Part shown: piece by piece, positions 34,091-42,705 of the stretch
How positions within the stretch are numbered: the first letter of the stretch is position 1
How the letters are laid out: every line of letters starts with the position of its first letter
From: CAYWKU01 sp964459325
GTDB lineage: Bacteria > RBG-13-61-14 > CAYWKU01
NCBI GenBank assembly: GCA_964459325.1
Contig: CAYWKU010000003.1
Location: 1 to 64,000, forward strand
Reading direction: 5' to 3'
Length of the DNA stretch: 64,000 bases
Notes under the pieces: model-generated
The model's input: only the letters and a program-made list of their open reading frames with translations
Told to the model about the DNA's origin: nothing
Databases searched by the model: none
Made by a program: the position numbers and the translations under genes

Positions 34091-34345
34091 ATGAAAAAGG
34101 ACATCCATCCGAAATACGAAAAGACCGACGTGCAATGCGCTTGCGGCAACCAGTTCGAGACCCGCTCCACTCACGGAGGCGCCGTCAAGGTGGACATCTG
34201 CTCCGCCTGCCATCCCTTCTTCACCGGCAAGCAGAAGCTGGTGGATACCGCCGGTCGTATCGAAAAATTCCGCAAGAAGTATGAAAAGGCCCAACAGATG
34301 GCCCGGGCTTCCAAGTCCTCGAAGAAAAAAGCCGGTAAAAGTTAG
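34091..34345 (+). CDS. rpmE: 50S ribosomal protein bL31
   Basis: MKKDIHPKYEKTDVQCACGN and DICSACHPFFTGKQKLVDTA are the conserved bL31 segments. The paired C-x-C and C-x2-C mark the zinc-binding form. The 84-residue length includes a Lys/Ser-rich C-terminal extension (about 66-84) beyond the usual 66-75. ATG 34091 is chosen because the family starts there; the upstream codons in frame have no similarity. It heads a cluster with DUF1385 and prfA, a common arrangement. Confidence 0.95.
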   Translation: MKKDIHPKYEKTDVQCACGNQFETRSTHGGAVKVDICSACHPFFTGKQKLVDTAGRIEKFRKKYEKAQQMARASKSSKKKAGKS

Positions 34346-34368
34346 GTACTTACAGAGGGAGGTCGGCT

Positions 34369-35298
34369 GTGGCGGATAAAATCGCCGTGGGTGGCCAGGC
34401 CGTCCTGGAGGGAGTCATGATGCGCTCCCCAAAGGCCATGGCCGTGGCCGTCAGGAAGCCCGACGGGTCGATTGTGCAGCTCGACGAGCCGTGGCGCGGC
34501 GTATCCGACCGCTTTCCCGTTCTCAAGAAGCCCTTCTTCCGGGGCGTCGTGACCTTGGTGGAGTCGCTGGTCAACGGCCTGCAGGCCCTTTCCTACAGCG
34601 CCCGGGAGGCGTTCCCGGAGGAAAACGGCAGCACCGAAAGCGGCGGGTTGAGCAACCTGGAGCTGGTGCTGACCATCGCCGTGGCCTTCGCGGCGGCCAT
34701 ACTGCTTTTCGTCGCCCTGCCTCACGGGGTGGCTTACGTGGTGGGCGAGCGGTTCGGGATGCCCATCGAAACCCTCGGGTTCCACATAGTGGACGGGGTG
34801 GTGAAGGTCGCCGTGCTGGTGGCCTACATCTACTCCATATCCCTGATGAAGGACATCCGGCGGGTTTTCCAATACCACGGGGCGGAGCATATGAGCATTC
34901 ACGCTTACGAAGCCGGCGAGGAGCTTACGGTGGAAAATGCCCGCAGGCACACCACCTTTCACCCGCGCTGCGGCACCGCTTTTCTCCTGCTGGTGCTGGT
35001 GGTCAGCGTGTTTCTGTTCGCTGCGGTGTTTCCGCTGATGCCCCGCCTGGCTTCGGGCAATATCGCCAACCAGGGGCTGTACATTCTGATAAAAATTCCG
35101 TTAATCTTCCCACTGGCGGGAGCGACTTATGAGTTGATTAAATGGGGCGATAAACACAAGACCAAAACCGCGGTCAAGGCCATCATGGCCCCGGGGCTGG
35201 CGTTGCAGAAAATAACCACCCGGCCGCCATCGGACGACCAGATAGAAGTGGCGCTGGCCGCGCTGAAAACCGCACTCAACCGCGAGGCGCAGCCGTAA
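34369..35298 (+). CDS. DUF1385 membrane protein
   Basis: The 309-residue protein starts with the conserved MADKIAVGGQAVLEGVMMRS and has four or more membrane helices (about 95-120, 145-165, 200-225, 235-260). It contains QYHGAEHMSIHAYEAGEEL and HPRCGTAFL, well-conserved in DUF1385, with His/Glu that could bind metal. Its function is unknown, but the order rpmE-DUF1385-prfA is common in bacteria. It ends in a 1-base overlap with prfA. Confidence 0.9.
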   Translation: MADKIAVGGQAVLEGVMMRSPKAMAVAVRKPDGSIVQLDEPWRGVSDRFPVLKKPFFRGVVTLVESLVNGLQALSYSAREAFPEENGSTESGGLSNLELVLTIAVAFAAAILLFVALPHGVAYVVGERFGMPIETLGFHIVDGVVKVAVLVAYIYSISLMKDIRRVFQYHGAEHMSIHAYEAGEELTVENARRHTTFHPRCGTAFLLLVLVVSVFLFAAVFPLMPRLASGNIANQGLYILIKIPLIFPLAGATYELIKWGDKHKTKTAVKAIMAPGLALQKITTRPPSDDQIEVALAALKTALNREAQP

Positions 35299-36359
35299 TG
35301 TTCGACAAGCTGGAAAAGCTCGAAGAGCGATACCGCGAGCTGGAAGAACGACTGGCCGACCCGGAAACTCTGGCCAACCAGGACGAGTATCGCCGCATCA
35401 GCATCGAGCGCAGCGAGATTGCCGATATTGTCGAAGTCTACGGGGAGTACAAGAATGTGAGCGACCAGCTCGCTTCCAACCGCGAGCTGGAAGGCGGGGA
35501 CGACCCGGAGCTTGCCGAGCTTGCCCGGGAGGAAATCCCGGCGCTGGAGGAAAAGCTGGCTGAGCTGGAAAGCCGCCTCAAGCGCCTGCTTACACCGAAG
35601 GACCCGCTGGATGATAAGGACGTCTTCGTCGAAATCCGCGCCGGAACCGGCGGCAACGAAGCGGGCCTTTTCGCCGCCGACCTGTTCCGCATGTACAGCC
35701 GCTACGCCGAAAGAAACAACTGGAAGGTGGAGATAATGTCGAGCAACGAAACCGGCATCGGCGGCTACAAGGAAATCATCGCCCTCATTCGCGGCAAGGG
35801 CGTCTACAGCAGGCTCAAGTACGAGCGCGGAGTGCACCGCGTCCAGAGGATTCCCGCCACCGAAACCGGCGGCCGAATACACACCTCCACCGCGACCGTC
35901 GCCGTGCTTCCCGAGGCCGACGACGTCGAGGTAAACATCGACGAAAACGAGATGCGCGTCGACGTTTTCCGCTCCAGCGGCCCCGGCGGCCAGAGCGTCA
36001 ACACCACCGACAGCGCCGTGAGAATCACTCACGTGCCGAGCGGCATGACCGTCAGCTGCCAGGACGAAAAAAGCCAGCACAAAAACAGGGCCAAGGCGCT
36101 GAGGATACTGAAGGCACGCCTCCAGGAACTGGCCCGGCAGGAGCAGGAGGCGGAAATATCAAACGAGCGCCGGGCGCAGGTGGGCACCGGCGAGCGCTCG
36201 GAGAAGATAAGAACCTACAATTACCCGCAAAGCAGGGTGACCGACCATCGCATCGGCCACACCAGCCACCGGCTGAGCGAGTTCATGGACGGCGACCTGG
36301 ACGAGTTCATCGACATGCTGTGGAGCCACTTCCAGAGCGAAGCGCTCGAGAGCGCGTAA
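35298..36359 (+). CDS. prfA: Peptide chain release factor 1
   Basis: The 353-residue protein has the GGQ motif in RSSGPGGQSVNTTDSAVRIT that triggers peptide release, and recognises UAA/UAG in family members. The N-terminal helical domain, the GTGGNEAGLFAADLFRMY segment and the C-terminal IGHTSHRLSEF are typical. It is translationally coupled to the DUF1385 gene (TAATG). In this arrangement a hemK/prmC methyltransferase usually follows; here it does not. Confidence 0.95.
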   Translation: MFDKLEKLEERYRELEERLADPETLANQDEYRRISIERSEIADIVEVYGEYKNVSDQLASNRELEGGDDPELAELAREEIPALEEKLAELESRLKRLLTPKDPLDDKDVFVEIRAGTGGNEAGLFAADLFRMYSRYAERNNWKVEIMSSNETGIGGYKEIIALIRGKGVYSRLKYERGVHRVQRIPATETGGRIHTSTATVAVLPEADDVEVNIDENEMRVDVFRSSGPGGQSVNTTDSAVRITHVPSGMTVSCQDEKSQHKNRAKALRILKARLQELARQEQEAEISNERRAQVGTGERSEKIRTYNYPQSRVTDHRIGHTSHRLSEFMDGDLDEFIDMLWSHFQSEALESA

Positions 36360-36519
36360 ACCGAAAGCTATCAGCGGAATGCGCGGCAGGAGTGCCGCGC
36401 CTACCATGCGAAGGGGGTGGCCTCGATGTTATACGTCGAAGTTGCGGAGCAACAAGAAAACCTGCCCCGGATGGTTTGTCACAACGAATTGCGCAACCAT
36501 CGGCGTTGCCCGTGACCTG
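36360..36519. repeat. REP-like degenerate repeat between prfA and pabC
   Basis: GGCAGGAGTGCCGCGCCTACC is followed by GGTGGCCTCGATGTTATACG and TCGAAGTTGCGGAGCAACAA (36416-36457), a diverged copy of the REP family at 47.5-49.1 kb that reads GGTGGCCCGGACGTTATACG and so on. There is no gene in these 160 bases between convergent genes. Confidence 0.5.
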
Positions 36520-37386
36520 TCAAAAGCCGGCTTCCACTTCCCTTTTTACTTCCTCCCTGTACCCTTCGAGAACCTTCCTGGCGGCGGGCCCGACTTTGCC
36601 GCCCGGGCCGATGTTAATGCCGTCCAGCTTTGTTACCGGCAGGACTTCTATTAGGGAGTTGGTGATGAAAATCTCGTCCGCTTCGGTTACATCGTGGCAG
36701 TTGACGTAATCCTCGGCGACCTGGAATCCGGCCTCCCCCGCCGCCTTCATGGCCACCCTCCGCGCGATGCCGTCCAGTATCTGCCCCTCGGCGGGAGGGG
36801 TGAATATCGTCCCCGACAACACCACGAAGACGTTCGACGAGGCTCCTTCGGTGAGCTGCCCGAAGTGGTTGCAGAGAATCGTCTCGCGGGCGCCCGCGTC
36901 GCGGGATGCCTGCTTCGCCGCCAGGTACGGCAGGTAGGACAGGGTCTTGTGAGCCGCCAGCGGCGACAGCCACGGGTTTTTCATCATGACCGCTTCCACC
37001 CCGTTTTCGTAATCGGCCTCGGAGGGGGGACGACATTCGTCGGCCACCATCAATATCGTGGGCGCTCCATCGGATACCAACCCCGCATCCCCCGAGTGCA
37101 ACCCCCGGGTCATGGTTATCCTCAGGTAAGCGTCTTTCAGGCCGTTTTTCTCCAGGAGGCCCTTTGCCGAAGCCTTGTCGGGAGCGTGTTCGCCCCACTT
37201 CATGCCCAAGCTCCGTGCGCTTTCGGTCATCCTCTCGATGTGCTCGTCCCATCGAAAAGGCACGCCGTCGTAAGCCCTCAGGGTTTCAAACAACCCGTCT
37301 CCGTACAGAAATCCCCGGTCGAAAACGCTGACGCACGCTTTTTCTTCCGGCATCATCTCGCCATTTAAAAATATGGTTCTCGTCAT
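36520..37386 (-). CDS. pabC: Class IV aminotransferase, probable aminodeoxychorismate lyase
   Basis: The 288-residue PLP enzyme has SVFDRGFLYGDGLFETLR near the start, the PLP lysine in AHKTLSYLPYLAAKQ and LTEGASSNVFVV and ITNSLIEVLPV at the usual spacing. The fold is shared with branched-chain and D-amino-acid aminotransferases; the four-base overlap with pabB makes 4-aminobenzoate synthesis (release of pyruvate from aminodeoxychorismate) most likely. A BCAT-like role cannot be excluded. Confidence 0.85.
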   Translation of the reverse strand: MTRTIFLNGEMMPEEKACVSVFDRGFLYGDGLFETLRAYDGVPFRWDEHIERMTESARSLGMKWGEHAPDKASAKGLLEKNGLKDAYLRITMTRGLHSGDAGLVSDGAPTILMVADECRPPSEADYENGVEAVMMKNPWLSPLAAHKTLSYLPYLAAKQASRDAGARETILCNHFGQLTEGASSNVFVVLSGTIFTPPAEGQILDGIARRVAMKAAGEAGFQVAEDYVNCHDVTEADEIFITNSLIEVLPVTKLDGINIGPGGKVGPAARKVLEGYREEVKREVEAGF

Positions 37387-38810
37387 TCCGGTTCACTCCC
37401 CAAGGCCCTGAATATGGCCTTTCCCTTATGTATTGTTTCCTCGTACTCGGCCTCCGGGTCGGAATCGGTCACTATGCCGCCGCCCACCTGGAAGCAGAGT
37501 TTCTTCTTGTCCGCCAATACCGTTCTTATGGCGATGTTCAGGTCGGCTTCGCCGTCGAATCGGATGTACCCAATCGAGCCGGTGTAAACGCTTCGGGCCG
37601 TCGGCTCCAGCTCGTCGATAATCTCCATTGCCCGGATTTTCGGCGCGCCGGTGATGGAGCCGCCGGGGAAGGTGGCTTTCAGGAGGTCGACAATACCCCT
37701 GTCGTCGCAAAGCTTTCCCTCCACGGTGCTCACGAGGTGATGCACCGAGGCGTAGGTTTCGATTGCGGCGTGGCGGGCGACCTGCACCGACCCGTAATCG
37801 CAAACCCTCCCCAGGTCGTTTCGTTCGAGGTCGACTATCATATTCAGCTCGGCGCGGTCCTTGGCGCTTGCCTCGAGCTCCTCCTTCATTCTGTTGTCTT
37901 CCTCTTCGGTCTTGCCCCTCGGGCGGGTGCCCTTTATGGGGCGGGTTTCCACGTTGCGGCCCGTCACCCGGAGAAACCTCTCGGGGCTGGTGGACATGAC
38001 CTTCGTATCCCCGAACCCCAGGTATGCGCAGAAGGGCGCGGAGTTGTTTCTGCGGAGCCTGATGTAGGTCTGCGCCGGGTCTTCCCGGCGCTCGGCGCAG
38101 AACCTTTGAGACAGGTTGACCTGGTAAATATCGCCCGCCCGGATGTACTCGAGCGCCCTCTCCACCGCCCGCAGGTAATTTTCACGCTCGAAGTTGCTGC
38201 GCAGCTCCATCGGCGGAAGCTCCCCCGGCTCCGGTGGCGGGTCGCTCAGGAGCATATCCAACCGCCTGGCCAGCTTCGCCTTCTCCGCCTCCGGGTCAAG
38301 CTCGGGCATCCCCTCCATGTCGGTAAGGCACATGTACCACCGGCCGGTGCGATGGTCGCGGGCGATTACCCTGCGATAGAAGGCCACGTAAAGCTCGGGG
38401 AAGCCCAGGTCGTCCTCGACGCTGCAAGGCAGCCGCTCGACGAACCTGCCCAAATCGTAAGCGAAGTAGCCGACCATGCCGCCGGTAAACGGCAAGGCGT
38501 CCACGTCGCCCGAAACTTCAAATTTTTCCAATATTTTCGCCAGGGCGTCGAAGGGGTTGTCATCGAAGTTGTGCTTGCCCTTCGGCGTGACAAGCTCGAC
38601 CTTGCGGCCCTTGCTCTTGAGCACGGCGAAAGGCCGCGCGCCGATGAACGAATGATGACCGAGGCCGTAGCAATCGGGAAGGGCGGTGTCGAGGAAAAAC
38701 GCGTGAGGGGCGCCGGCGAAATTTCTGAATGCAAGCTCCGCCTCGATGTCGAACTCGAACGGCGCCACTTTCACCGCGCCCTTGCATGGTATGTCCGGTA
38801 TCACCGCCAT
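37383..38810 (-). CDS. pabB: Aminodeoxychorismate synthase component I
   Basis: The 475-residue chorismate-binding enzyme contains PIKGTRPRGKTEEEDNRM; Lys in PIKGT identifies PabB, since anthranilate synthase TrpE has PIAGT. Further marks are FPGGSITGAPKIRAMEIIDE and QVGGGIVTDSDPEAEY. It converts chorismate with ammonia from the adjacent PabA to 4-amino-4-deoxychorismate. ATG 38810 is five bases after the pabA stop; the longer reading frame overlaps pabA and is rejected. The order pabA-pabB-pabC is one operon. Confidence 0.92.
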   Translation of the reverse strand: MAVIPDIPCKGAVKVAPFEFDIEAELAFRNFAGAPHAFFLDTALPDCYGLGHHSFIGARPFAVLKSKGRKVELVTPKGKHNFDDNPFDALAKILEKFEVSGDVDALPFTGGMVGYFAYDLGRFVERLPCSVEDDLGFPELYVAFYRRVIARDHRTGRWYMCLTDMEGMPELDPEAEKAKLARRLDMLLSDPPPEPGELPPMELRSNFERENYLRAVERALEYIRAGDIYQVNLSQRFCAERREDPAQTYIRLRRNNSAPFCAYLGFGDTKVMSTSPERFLRVTGRNVETRPIKGTRPRGKTEEEDNRMKEELEASAKDRAELNMIVDLERNDLGRVCDYGSVQVARHAAIETYASVHHLVSTVEGKLCDDRGIVDLLKATFPGGSITGAPKIRAMEIIDELEPTARSVYTGSIGYIRFDGEADLNIAIRTVLADKKKLCFQVGGGIVTDSDPEAEYEETIHKGKAIFRALGSEPE

Positions 38811-38814
38811 CTCG

Positions 38815-39396
38815 TTACACCGCGTTGAGGAAGTTATCGAGGAGAGCTTCGCCGGCTTCGGTAAGAAAAGACTCGGGATGAAACTGCACACCCTCGAGCA
38901 TGACCTTCGACTCCGGAAATCTTATGCCCATCACCACGCCGTCTGCCGTGCGTGCGGTTATTTTGGCCTCCGGCGGCAGGGTGTCCTTATCCACCACCAG
39001 CGAATGGTACCTCATTCCTTGGAGTGGTGATGGTATATTCAAGAACACCCCCTTGCCATCATGCTCTACCTCCGAGGTCTTGCCGTGCATCACGCTTTCG
39101 GCGCGGATTATCCGGGCGCCGAAGGCTTCGGCTATGCACTGGTGCCCCAGGCAGACGCCCAGTATCGGCGCCCTGCCCGCGAAATGCTTTATCAACTCCA
39201 CGCTCACCCCCGCCTTTTTCGGGTCGCACGGGCCGGGGCTGATGAGGATGCGCGCCGGGTCGATTTCTTCCACGCCGGATACGTCTATCGAGTTATTTCG
39301 TCTGACCTTGATGTTGGCGCCCAGCTTCCCCAAAGCCTGCACCAGGTTGTAGGTAAAACTGTCGTAGTTGTCGATAACGAAAACGTCCGGCTTCAT
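38815..39396 (-). CDS. pabA: Glutamine amidotransferase of aminodeoxychorismate/anthranilate synthase
   Basis: The 193-residue class I glutaminase has FVIDNYDSFTYNLVQALG, LISPGPCDPKKAG, the nucleophile Cys in GVCLGHQCIAEAFG and the His-Glu pair in GVQFHPESFLT. It supplies ammonia to PabB immediately downstream. In many bacteria the same subunit serves TrpE as well; no trp genes are seen here. Confidence 0.92.
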   Translation of the reverse strand: MKPDVFVIDNYDSFTYNLVQALGKLGANIKVRRNNSIDVSGVEEIDPARILISPGPCDPKKAGVSVELIKHFAGRAPILGVCLGHQCIAEAFGARIIRAESVMHGKTSEVEHDGKGVFLNIPSPLQGMRYHSLVVDKDTLPPEAKITARTADGVVMGIRFPESKVMLEGVQFHPESFLTEAGEALLDNFLNAV

Positions 39397-39449
39397 GGTT
39401 TAACTAGGATAACGGCATGAGCGCTTTTTTCGAGCGAGACCGGACAGTC

Positions 39450-39587
39450 AATATAGCCCACACAACTTGCTTGTGTGGGTGAGTTTTGCTCACGGAAAAG
39501 GAGACCCAATGGTTTTGGACAAGGGGTTTTAACCCCTTGCCCAAGGGGCTGAAGCCTTTGTCATTTCCGGGAAGGATGGCCCATCCG
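39450..39587. repeat. Direct repeat, left of hicAB
   Basis: The block contains ATAGCCCACACAACTTGCTT then GTGTGGGTGAG...GCTCAC, a palindrome of the GGACAAGGGG family (39517-39541), CAAGGGGCTGAAGCCTTTGT and TTTCCGGGAAGGATGG. The same order of pieces recurs at 40123-40250 on the other side of hicAB. The two blocks differ at scattered positions, so the duplication is not recent. Confidence 0.75.
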
Positions 39588-39615
39588 GACGAATAGGTCG
39601 GCCGCGGCGTGTTAC

Positions 39616-39828
39616 TTACAAAAGCTTTTTGAACTCTTCCGGGGTGAAACCGGCGTCCCTCGCGATGGCGCCCATGGTAAATGCGTTGATGGGATTATGG
39701 CGGGGAATGGTGAGCCTGACTATTCCGTCGGACATGACAATGTGCTTGCCCTGCCTGATAACTTTGAACCCGGCCCTCTCCAGCGCCTTAACGGCCTGCT
39801 CCGGGCTGATTCCTGGAATCCTGGGCAT
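39616..39828 (-). CDS. hicA: HicA-type toxin (mRNA interferase)
   Basis: The 70-residue protein has the HicA/YcfA double-stranded RNA-binding fold: GISPEQAVKALERAGFKVIR, then QGKHIVM with the catalytic His, and IPRHNPINAFTMGAIARDAG. It should cleave mRNA when free of HicB. It begins three bases after the antitoxin stop, so the order is antitoxin then toxin, less common than hicA first. The pair is flanked by direct repeats. Confidence 0.88.
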   Translation of the reverse strand: MPRIPGISPEQAVKALERAGFKVIRQGKHIVMSDGIVRLTIPRHNPINAFTMGAIARDAGFTPEEFKKLL

Positions 39829-39831
39829 GGG

Positions 39832-40029
39832 TCAGACGCTTACGACTTCCTCCGAAACGGTGAAAGCGCCGACTTCCTCCTCCTCCGATTCCAGCCATTC
39901 CCGGATGGCAACCTTGATATTTTCGATGGCTTCCTCGCGGGTTGAGCCCTGAGAGTGACAACCTCGCAGGGCGGGACAGCTTACCGCAAAACCCTCTTCA
40001 CTCTCGACAATAACCACCCTGTACTCCAT
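39832..40029 (-). CDS. hicB: HicB-type antitoxin, short form
   Basis: The 65-residue protein MEYRVVIVESEEGFAVSCPA with RGCHSQGSTREEAIENIKVA is the partial RNase-H-like fold of HicB. It ends in an acidic tail (ESEEEEVGAFTVSEEVVSV) without a ribbon-helix-helix or HTH domain, so DNA-binding autoregulation may be absent or by other means. It precedes and is coupled to hicA. Confidence 0.88.
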   Translation of the reverse strand: MEYRVVIVESEEGFAVSCPALRGCHSQGSTREEAIENIKVAIREWLESEEEEVGAFTVSEEVVSV

Positions 40030-40122
40030 CTTCCCTCTCCTCTATTCGATATAGTGCAAGAGTTCCATGATACTGTCAAGGTTACCGGCATGCGGGGCTT
40101 TTATACGTTGGGATTGCACAGG

Positions 40123-40250
40123 CTGATAGCCCACACAACTAGCTTGTGTGGGTGAGCGTTGCTCACCGCAAATAAGTCGGGAGGTCTCGGACAAGGGGTT
40201 TTAACCCCTTGCCACAAGGGGCTGAAGCCCCTTGTCTTTCCGGGGCAGGA
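40123..40250. repeat. Direct repeat, right of hicAB
   Basis: ATAGCCCACACAACTAGCTT, then GTGTGGGTGAGC...GCTCACC, a GGACAAGGGG palindrome (40189-40213), ACAAGGGGCTGAAGCCCCTT (40214 on) and TTTCCGGGGCAGGATGG repeat the structure left of hicAB. Here the palindromes are more complete. Confidence 0.75.
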
Positions 40251-40640
40251 TGGAGCACGCGCTCTTGTTTACCCCGAAGGGGTAACATAAATCAACCCGG
40301 GGTAAATCATGAAGGCATGCCACCCCGGGTCAAGAAAGCCCCCGAAATCAATAATACCCCGTAAGGGTTACATAAATTTTCCGACACATTATTTAACCCT
40401 TTCAGGGTAAATGAAGGCGCCGGCAGGGTGGCCCACCCATCACCGATGGGTGGGTTTACAGGTCAAAATGAATACGTTGCGACCGACATTAACCTGTTCA
40501 CTTCGTTCACCCATCCATCTTCGATGGATGGGCCACCCGCCACACAACTCGGTCACCCGTGTTACACCTTCTCCCGTGGCTACCGCCACCCGGCTTACGC
40601 TCGCGCTTTAAGCCGGGCTACCCGCTGTTGACAAAGTAAG
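40251..40640. repeat. Hairpin-rich intergenic stretch
   Basis: The 390 bases contain CCCGAAGGGGTAACATAAAT and a second, similar CCCGTAAGGGTTACATAAAT, CCCACCCATCACCGATGGGT (from about 40431), and CCATCCATCTTCGATGGATG (from about 40512), followed by CGCTTTAAGCCGGGCTACCC, shared inverted with 30545 onward. No gene was found. It forms the left border of the AT-rich island that begins near 40640. Confidence 0.55.
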
Positions 40641-40726
40641 TACCCTTATTCCAATATAACATAAAGAGAGTTATGATAGAGAATTGTTAGACATACTATT
40701 AATTTGTAAGGAGTGAACTTAAAATT

Positions 40727-41455
40727 ATGTATAAAACACTCAGTGAATTTCTGAAACAGAAAGGACCAACTGTTGACGCTATTTGTGGAGATGGTGCGCT
40801 AAGGAACCCAAATAGTTTCCCCCTGTACGGAAGGAGGATATTTGGGGCCATTTTATTCGCCGACCTGCCCGGATATAGCAAACTTAGCGAAAGCCGTCCG
40901 CCAGAGGAGTGCGCCTATATTACTAATCAGTATTTCTCCTGGATGGAAGCTGAAGGGATAAATAAATACAACGGGATAATAGATAAATTCATAGGTGACG
41001 AGATAATGGTGGTTTTTTCAAGTGAGATTAATTCTAATAATCCTTGGGAGGCAGCACTCAATACAGCAAAATCAATGATAACCCGAGATAATCTTTCTTT
41101 CTATCCTAAAATTGGAATAGCTTATGGTGAGATTTTTGTATGTTATGTAGGTTCAGTTGATAGATATGATGTGTCTGCTGTCGGTCATGCTGTAAACCTT
41201 GCTTCCCGGTGCGTATTTTCTCTTCAAAAGGGCAAATCAATCAAGGTGGCAAGCGATGATCGTAATAAAGTAAGTAATGTGTTTTCTGAATCAAAAGATT
41301 GGCATATTATTGGACCTAGAAAAGAAAGCTTCAAAAATATTTCACCAACTTCCGTCATTCAAATTGATTGTAAATTTGATACTCATCTAAACTTTGATTA
41401 CCTTGAATATGTAAGAAAGGAAGTTCAGTCTGCACTTTCTGAGAAGAAAAAGTAA
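40727..41455 (+). CDS. Class III nucleotidyl cyclase, adenylate-type residues
   Basis: The 242-residue soluble protein is a single cyclase domain with short flanks. Key residues are in place: metal-binding D46 (FADLPGYSK) and D91 (KFIGDEIMVVF), adenine-specifying K87 and D148 (RYDVSAVGH), and transition-state N157 and R161 (VNLASR). This pattern predicts ATP as substrate and cyclic AMP as product. It has no membrane helices, HAMP or receiver domain, so the input is unclear. The gene is AT-rich unlike its surroundings, with AAGGAG upstream, and is followed 83 bases later by a nucleotidyltransferase. Such compact cyclases also occur in defence modules of the Pycsar type, but the usual effector is not here. 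Confidence 0.8.
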   Translation: MYKTLSEFLKQKGPTVDAICGDGALRNPNSFPLYGRRIFGAILFADLPGYSKLSESRPPEECAYITNQYFSWMEAEGINKYNGIIDKFIGDEIMVVFSSEINSNNPWEAALNTAKSMITRDNLSFYPKIGIAYGEIFVCYVGSVDRYDVSAVGHAVNLASRCVFSLQKGKSIKVASDDRNKVSNVFSESKDWHIIGPRKESFKNISPTSVIQIDCKFDTHLNFDYLEYVRKEVQSALSEKKK

Positions 41456-41538
41456 TTTTGGCGCGGGAAACTCTTACAAGGTCGCTAGGAACGAATTAAG
41501 CTATAAAGACCAGGAAATAACAAGCTGCTTCTGACATT

Positions 41539-41979
41539 TTGAGGAAACGAAAAATCGCAAGTCAAAGTCCAAAAAAGAATAAGAAATTCAAACGCGAGTC
41601 TGCGGAAAGAGTTTTGAATGAATTCAAAATGCGGATTGAAGAAGTTAACAACGATCCTAATTTTCTCGTTAAAATCAAAAAGGCAATCGTTTTCGGGAGC
41701 TATCTTAGTAATGAGCAAAGAATAAATGATCTAGATATAGCCGTTGAGTTAACACAAAGGTATGAAGACTTTGAAATTCATGAGAAGAAGTGGGATGAAC
41801 GAATAAATAAAGCGATTATGGAAGGTAGAAGATTCAGAAATTACAATGAGAAAATCTTATGGCCTGTGGGAGAGGTATACAAATATTTGAAGGGACACTC
41901 AAAAATGATCTCACTTCACTCTATGGAGGAATTCCAGCGATTGAATATAAGCCGACATAAAGTGATTTTTAAGATGTAA
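41539..41979 (+). CDS. Small nucleotidyltransferase-fold protein
   Basis: VFGSYLSNEQRINDLDIAVE carries the pol-beta nucleotidyltransferase signature: G53-S54, then D64 and D66 as metal ligands. The loop between GS and D-x-D is a little longer than in MNT antitoxins. The rest of the 146 residues is helical and basic, with no second domain. The start is uncertain; TTG 41539 follows an in-frame stop by seven codons, and ATG 41629 would give a shorter protein. It is AT-rich and probably co-transcribed with the cyclase. I do not know its target. Confidence 0.6.
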   Translation: MRKRKIASQSPKKNKKFKRESAERVLNEFKMRIEEVNNDPNFLVKIKKAIVFGSYLSNEQRINDLDIAVELTQRYEDFEIHEKKWDERINKAIMEGRRFRNYNEKILWPVGEVYKYLKGHSKMISLHSMEEFQRLNISRHKVIFKM

Positions 41980-42102
41980 GCGGGTAACCCGACTTCCTCC
42001 CTTTTGCACTGAAATAATTACTTCGCCCCCACCGGGTACCCCACCTTGCCGAAGGCTAGGTGGGCGCCGAAGGCGCAGGGGTAGAATCTCGCGAGGCCCC
42101 CT

Positions 42103-42705
42103 CTACTTCGCCCCCACCTCCTGGGCCAGGCGGCGGGCTTCCGCGAGGTCGGCGGGGGTGTTGATGTTGAAGAAGGCCGTGCCGTGGCGGTCGAACTTTT
42201 TCATAATCTCCCCGGGGACGTACTTCACCTCGACGTCCGGGTAAAAGCTGGTAATCTTTTTGTGCCCCCGCTCCAGGTGCTTTCTTATGGCTTCGATGCA
42301 GCGGGCCGAATAGACCGCGTGCAGCGGCTCCAGGTAGCCGTTCAACTTCGGCGCCACGACGTCCGCCCCGCCCGCGTTTTCCATCATCCACCGGATAAGC
42401 TCGCCCGACAGGAAAGGCATATCGCACGCCGCCGCGAAGGCCCGCTCGTTGCGCATCGCTCGAAGGGCCGAATAAAGACCCATCAGCGCCCCCTCCCCCG
42501 GCCTTTCATCAACCGTCACCCGCACCGGCAGCTCGCGGTAAGGCGCCGGGTCGTTCGCCGAGACGATAATCTCGTCGCACAACCCGCCCAGCACATCGAT
42601 AACGCGATGCGCCAGCGGCTTTCCGCCGACCTCGATGAACGCCTTGTCCGCGCCGAGGCGAGCGCTCGCCCCGCCCGCCAGTATTATTCCCGAGTAAGGC
42701 GCCAC
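42103..42705 (-). CDS. mobA: Molybdenum cofactor guanylyltransferase
   Basis: The 200-residue protein starts MAPYSGIILAGGASARLGAD with Lys in KAFIEVGGKPL, the MobA nucleotide-binding motif, followed by AAACDMPFLSGELI with the metal-binding Asp. It attaches GMP to molybdopterin to form the guanine-dinucleotide cofactor. The start is GTG 42705, overlapping the purN stop (TAGTG), so the two are coupled although their pathways differ. Confidence 0.88.
   Translation of the reverse strand: MAPYSGIILAGGASARLGADKAFIEVGGKPLAHRVIDVLGGLCDEIIVSANDPAPYRELPVRVTVDERPGEGALMGLYSALRAMRNERAFAAACDMPFLSGELIRWMMENAGGADVVAPKLNGYLEPLHAVYSARCIEAIRKHLERGHKKITSFYPDVEVKYVPGEIMKKFDRHGTAFFNINTPADLAEARRLAQEVGAK

Noticed and set aside
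40727..41979. Calling the cyclase/nucleotidyltransferase pair a Pycsar system
   Set aside because: The cyclase has adenylate-type specificity residues, and the partner lacks a cyclic-nucleotide-binding domain with a TIR or membrane effector.
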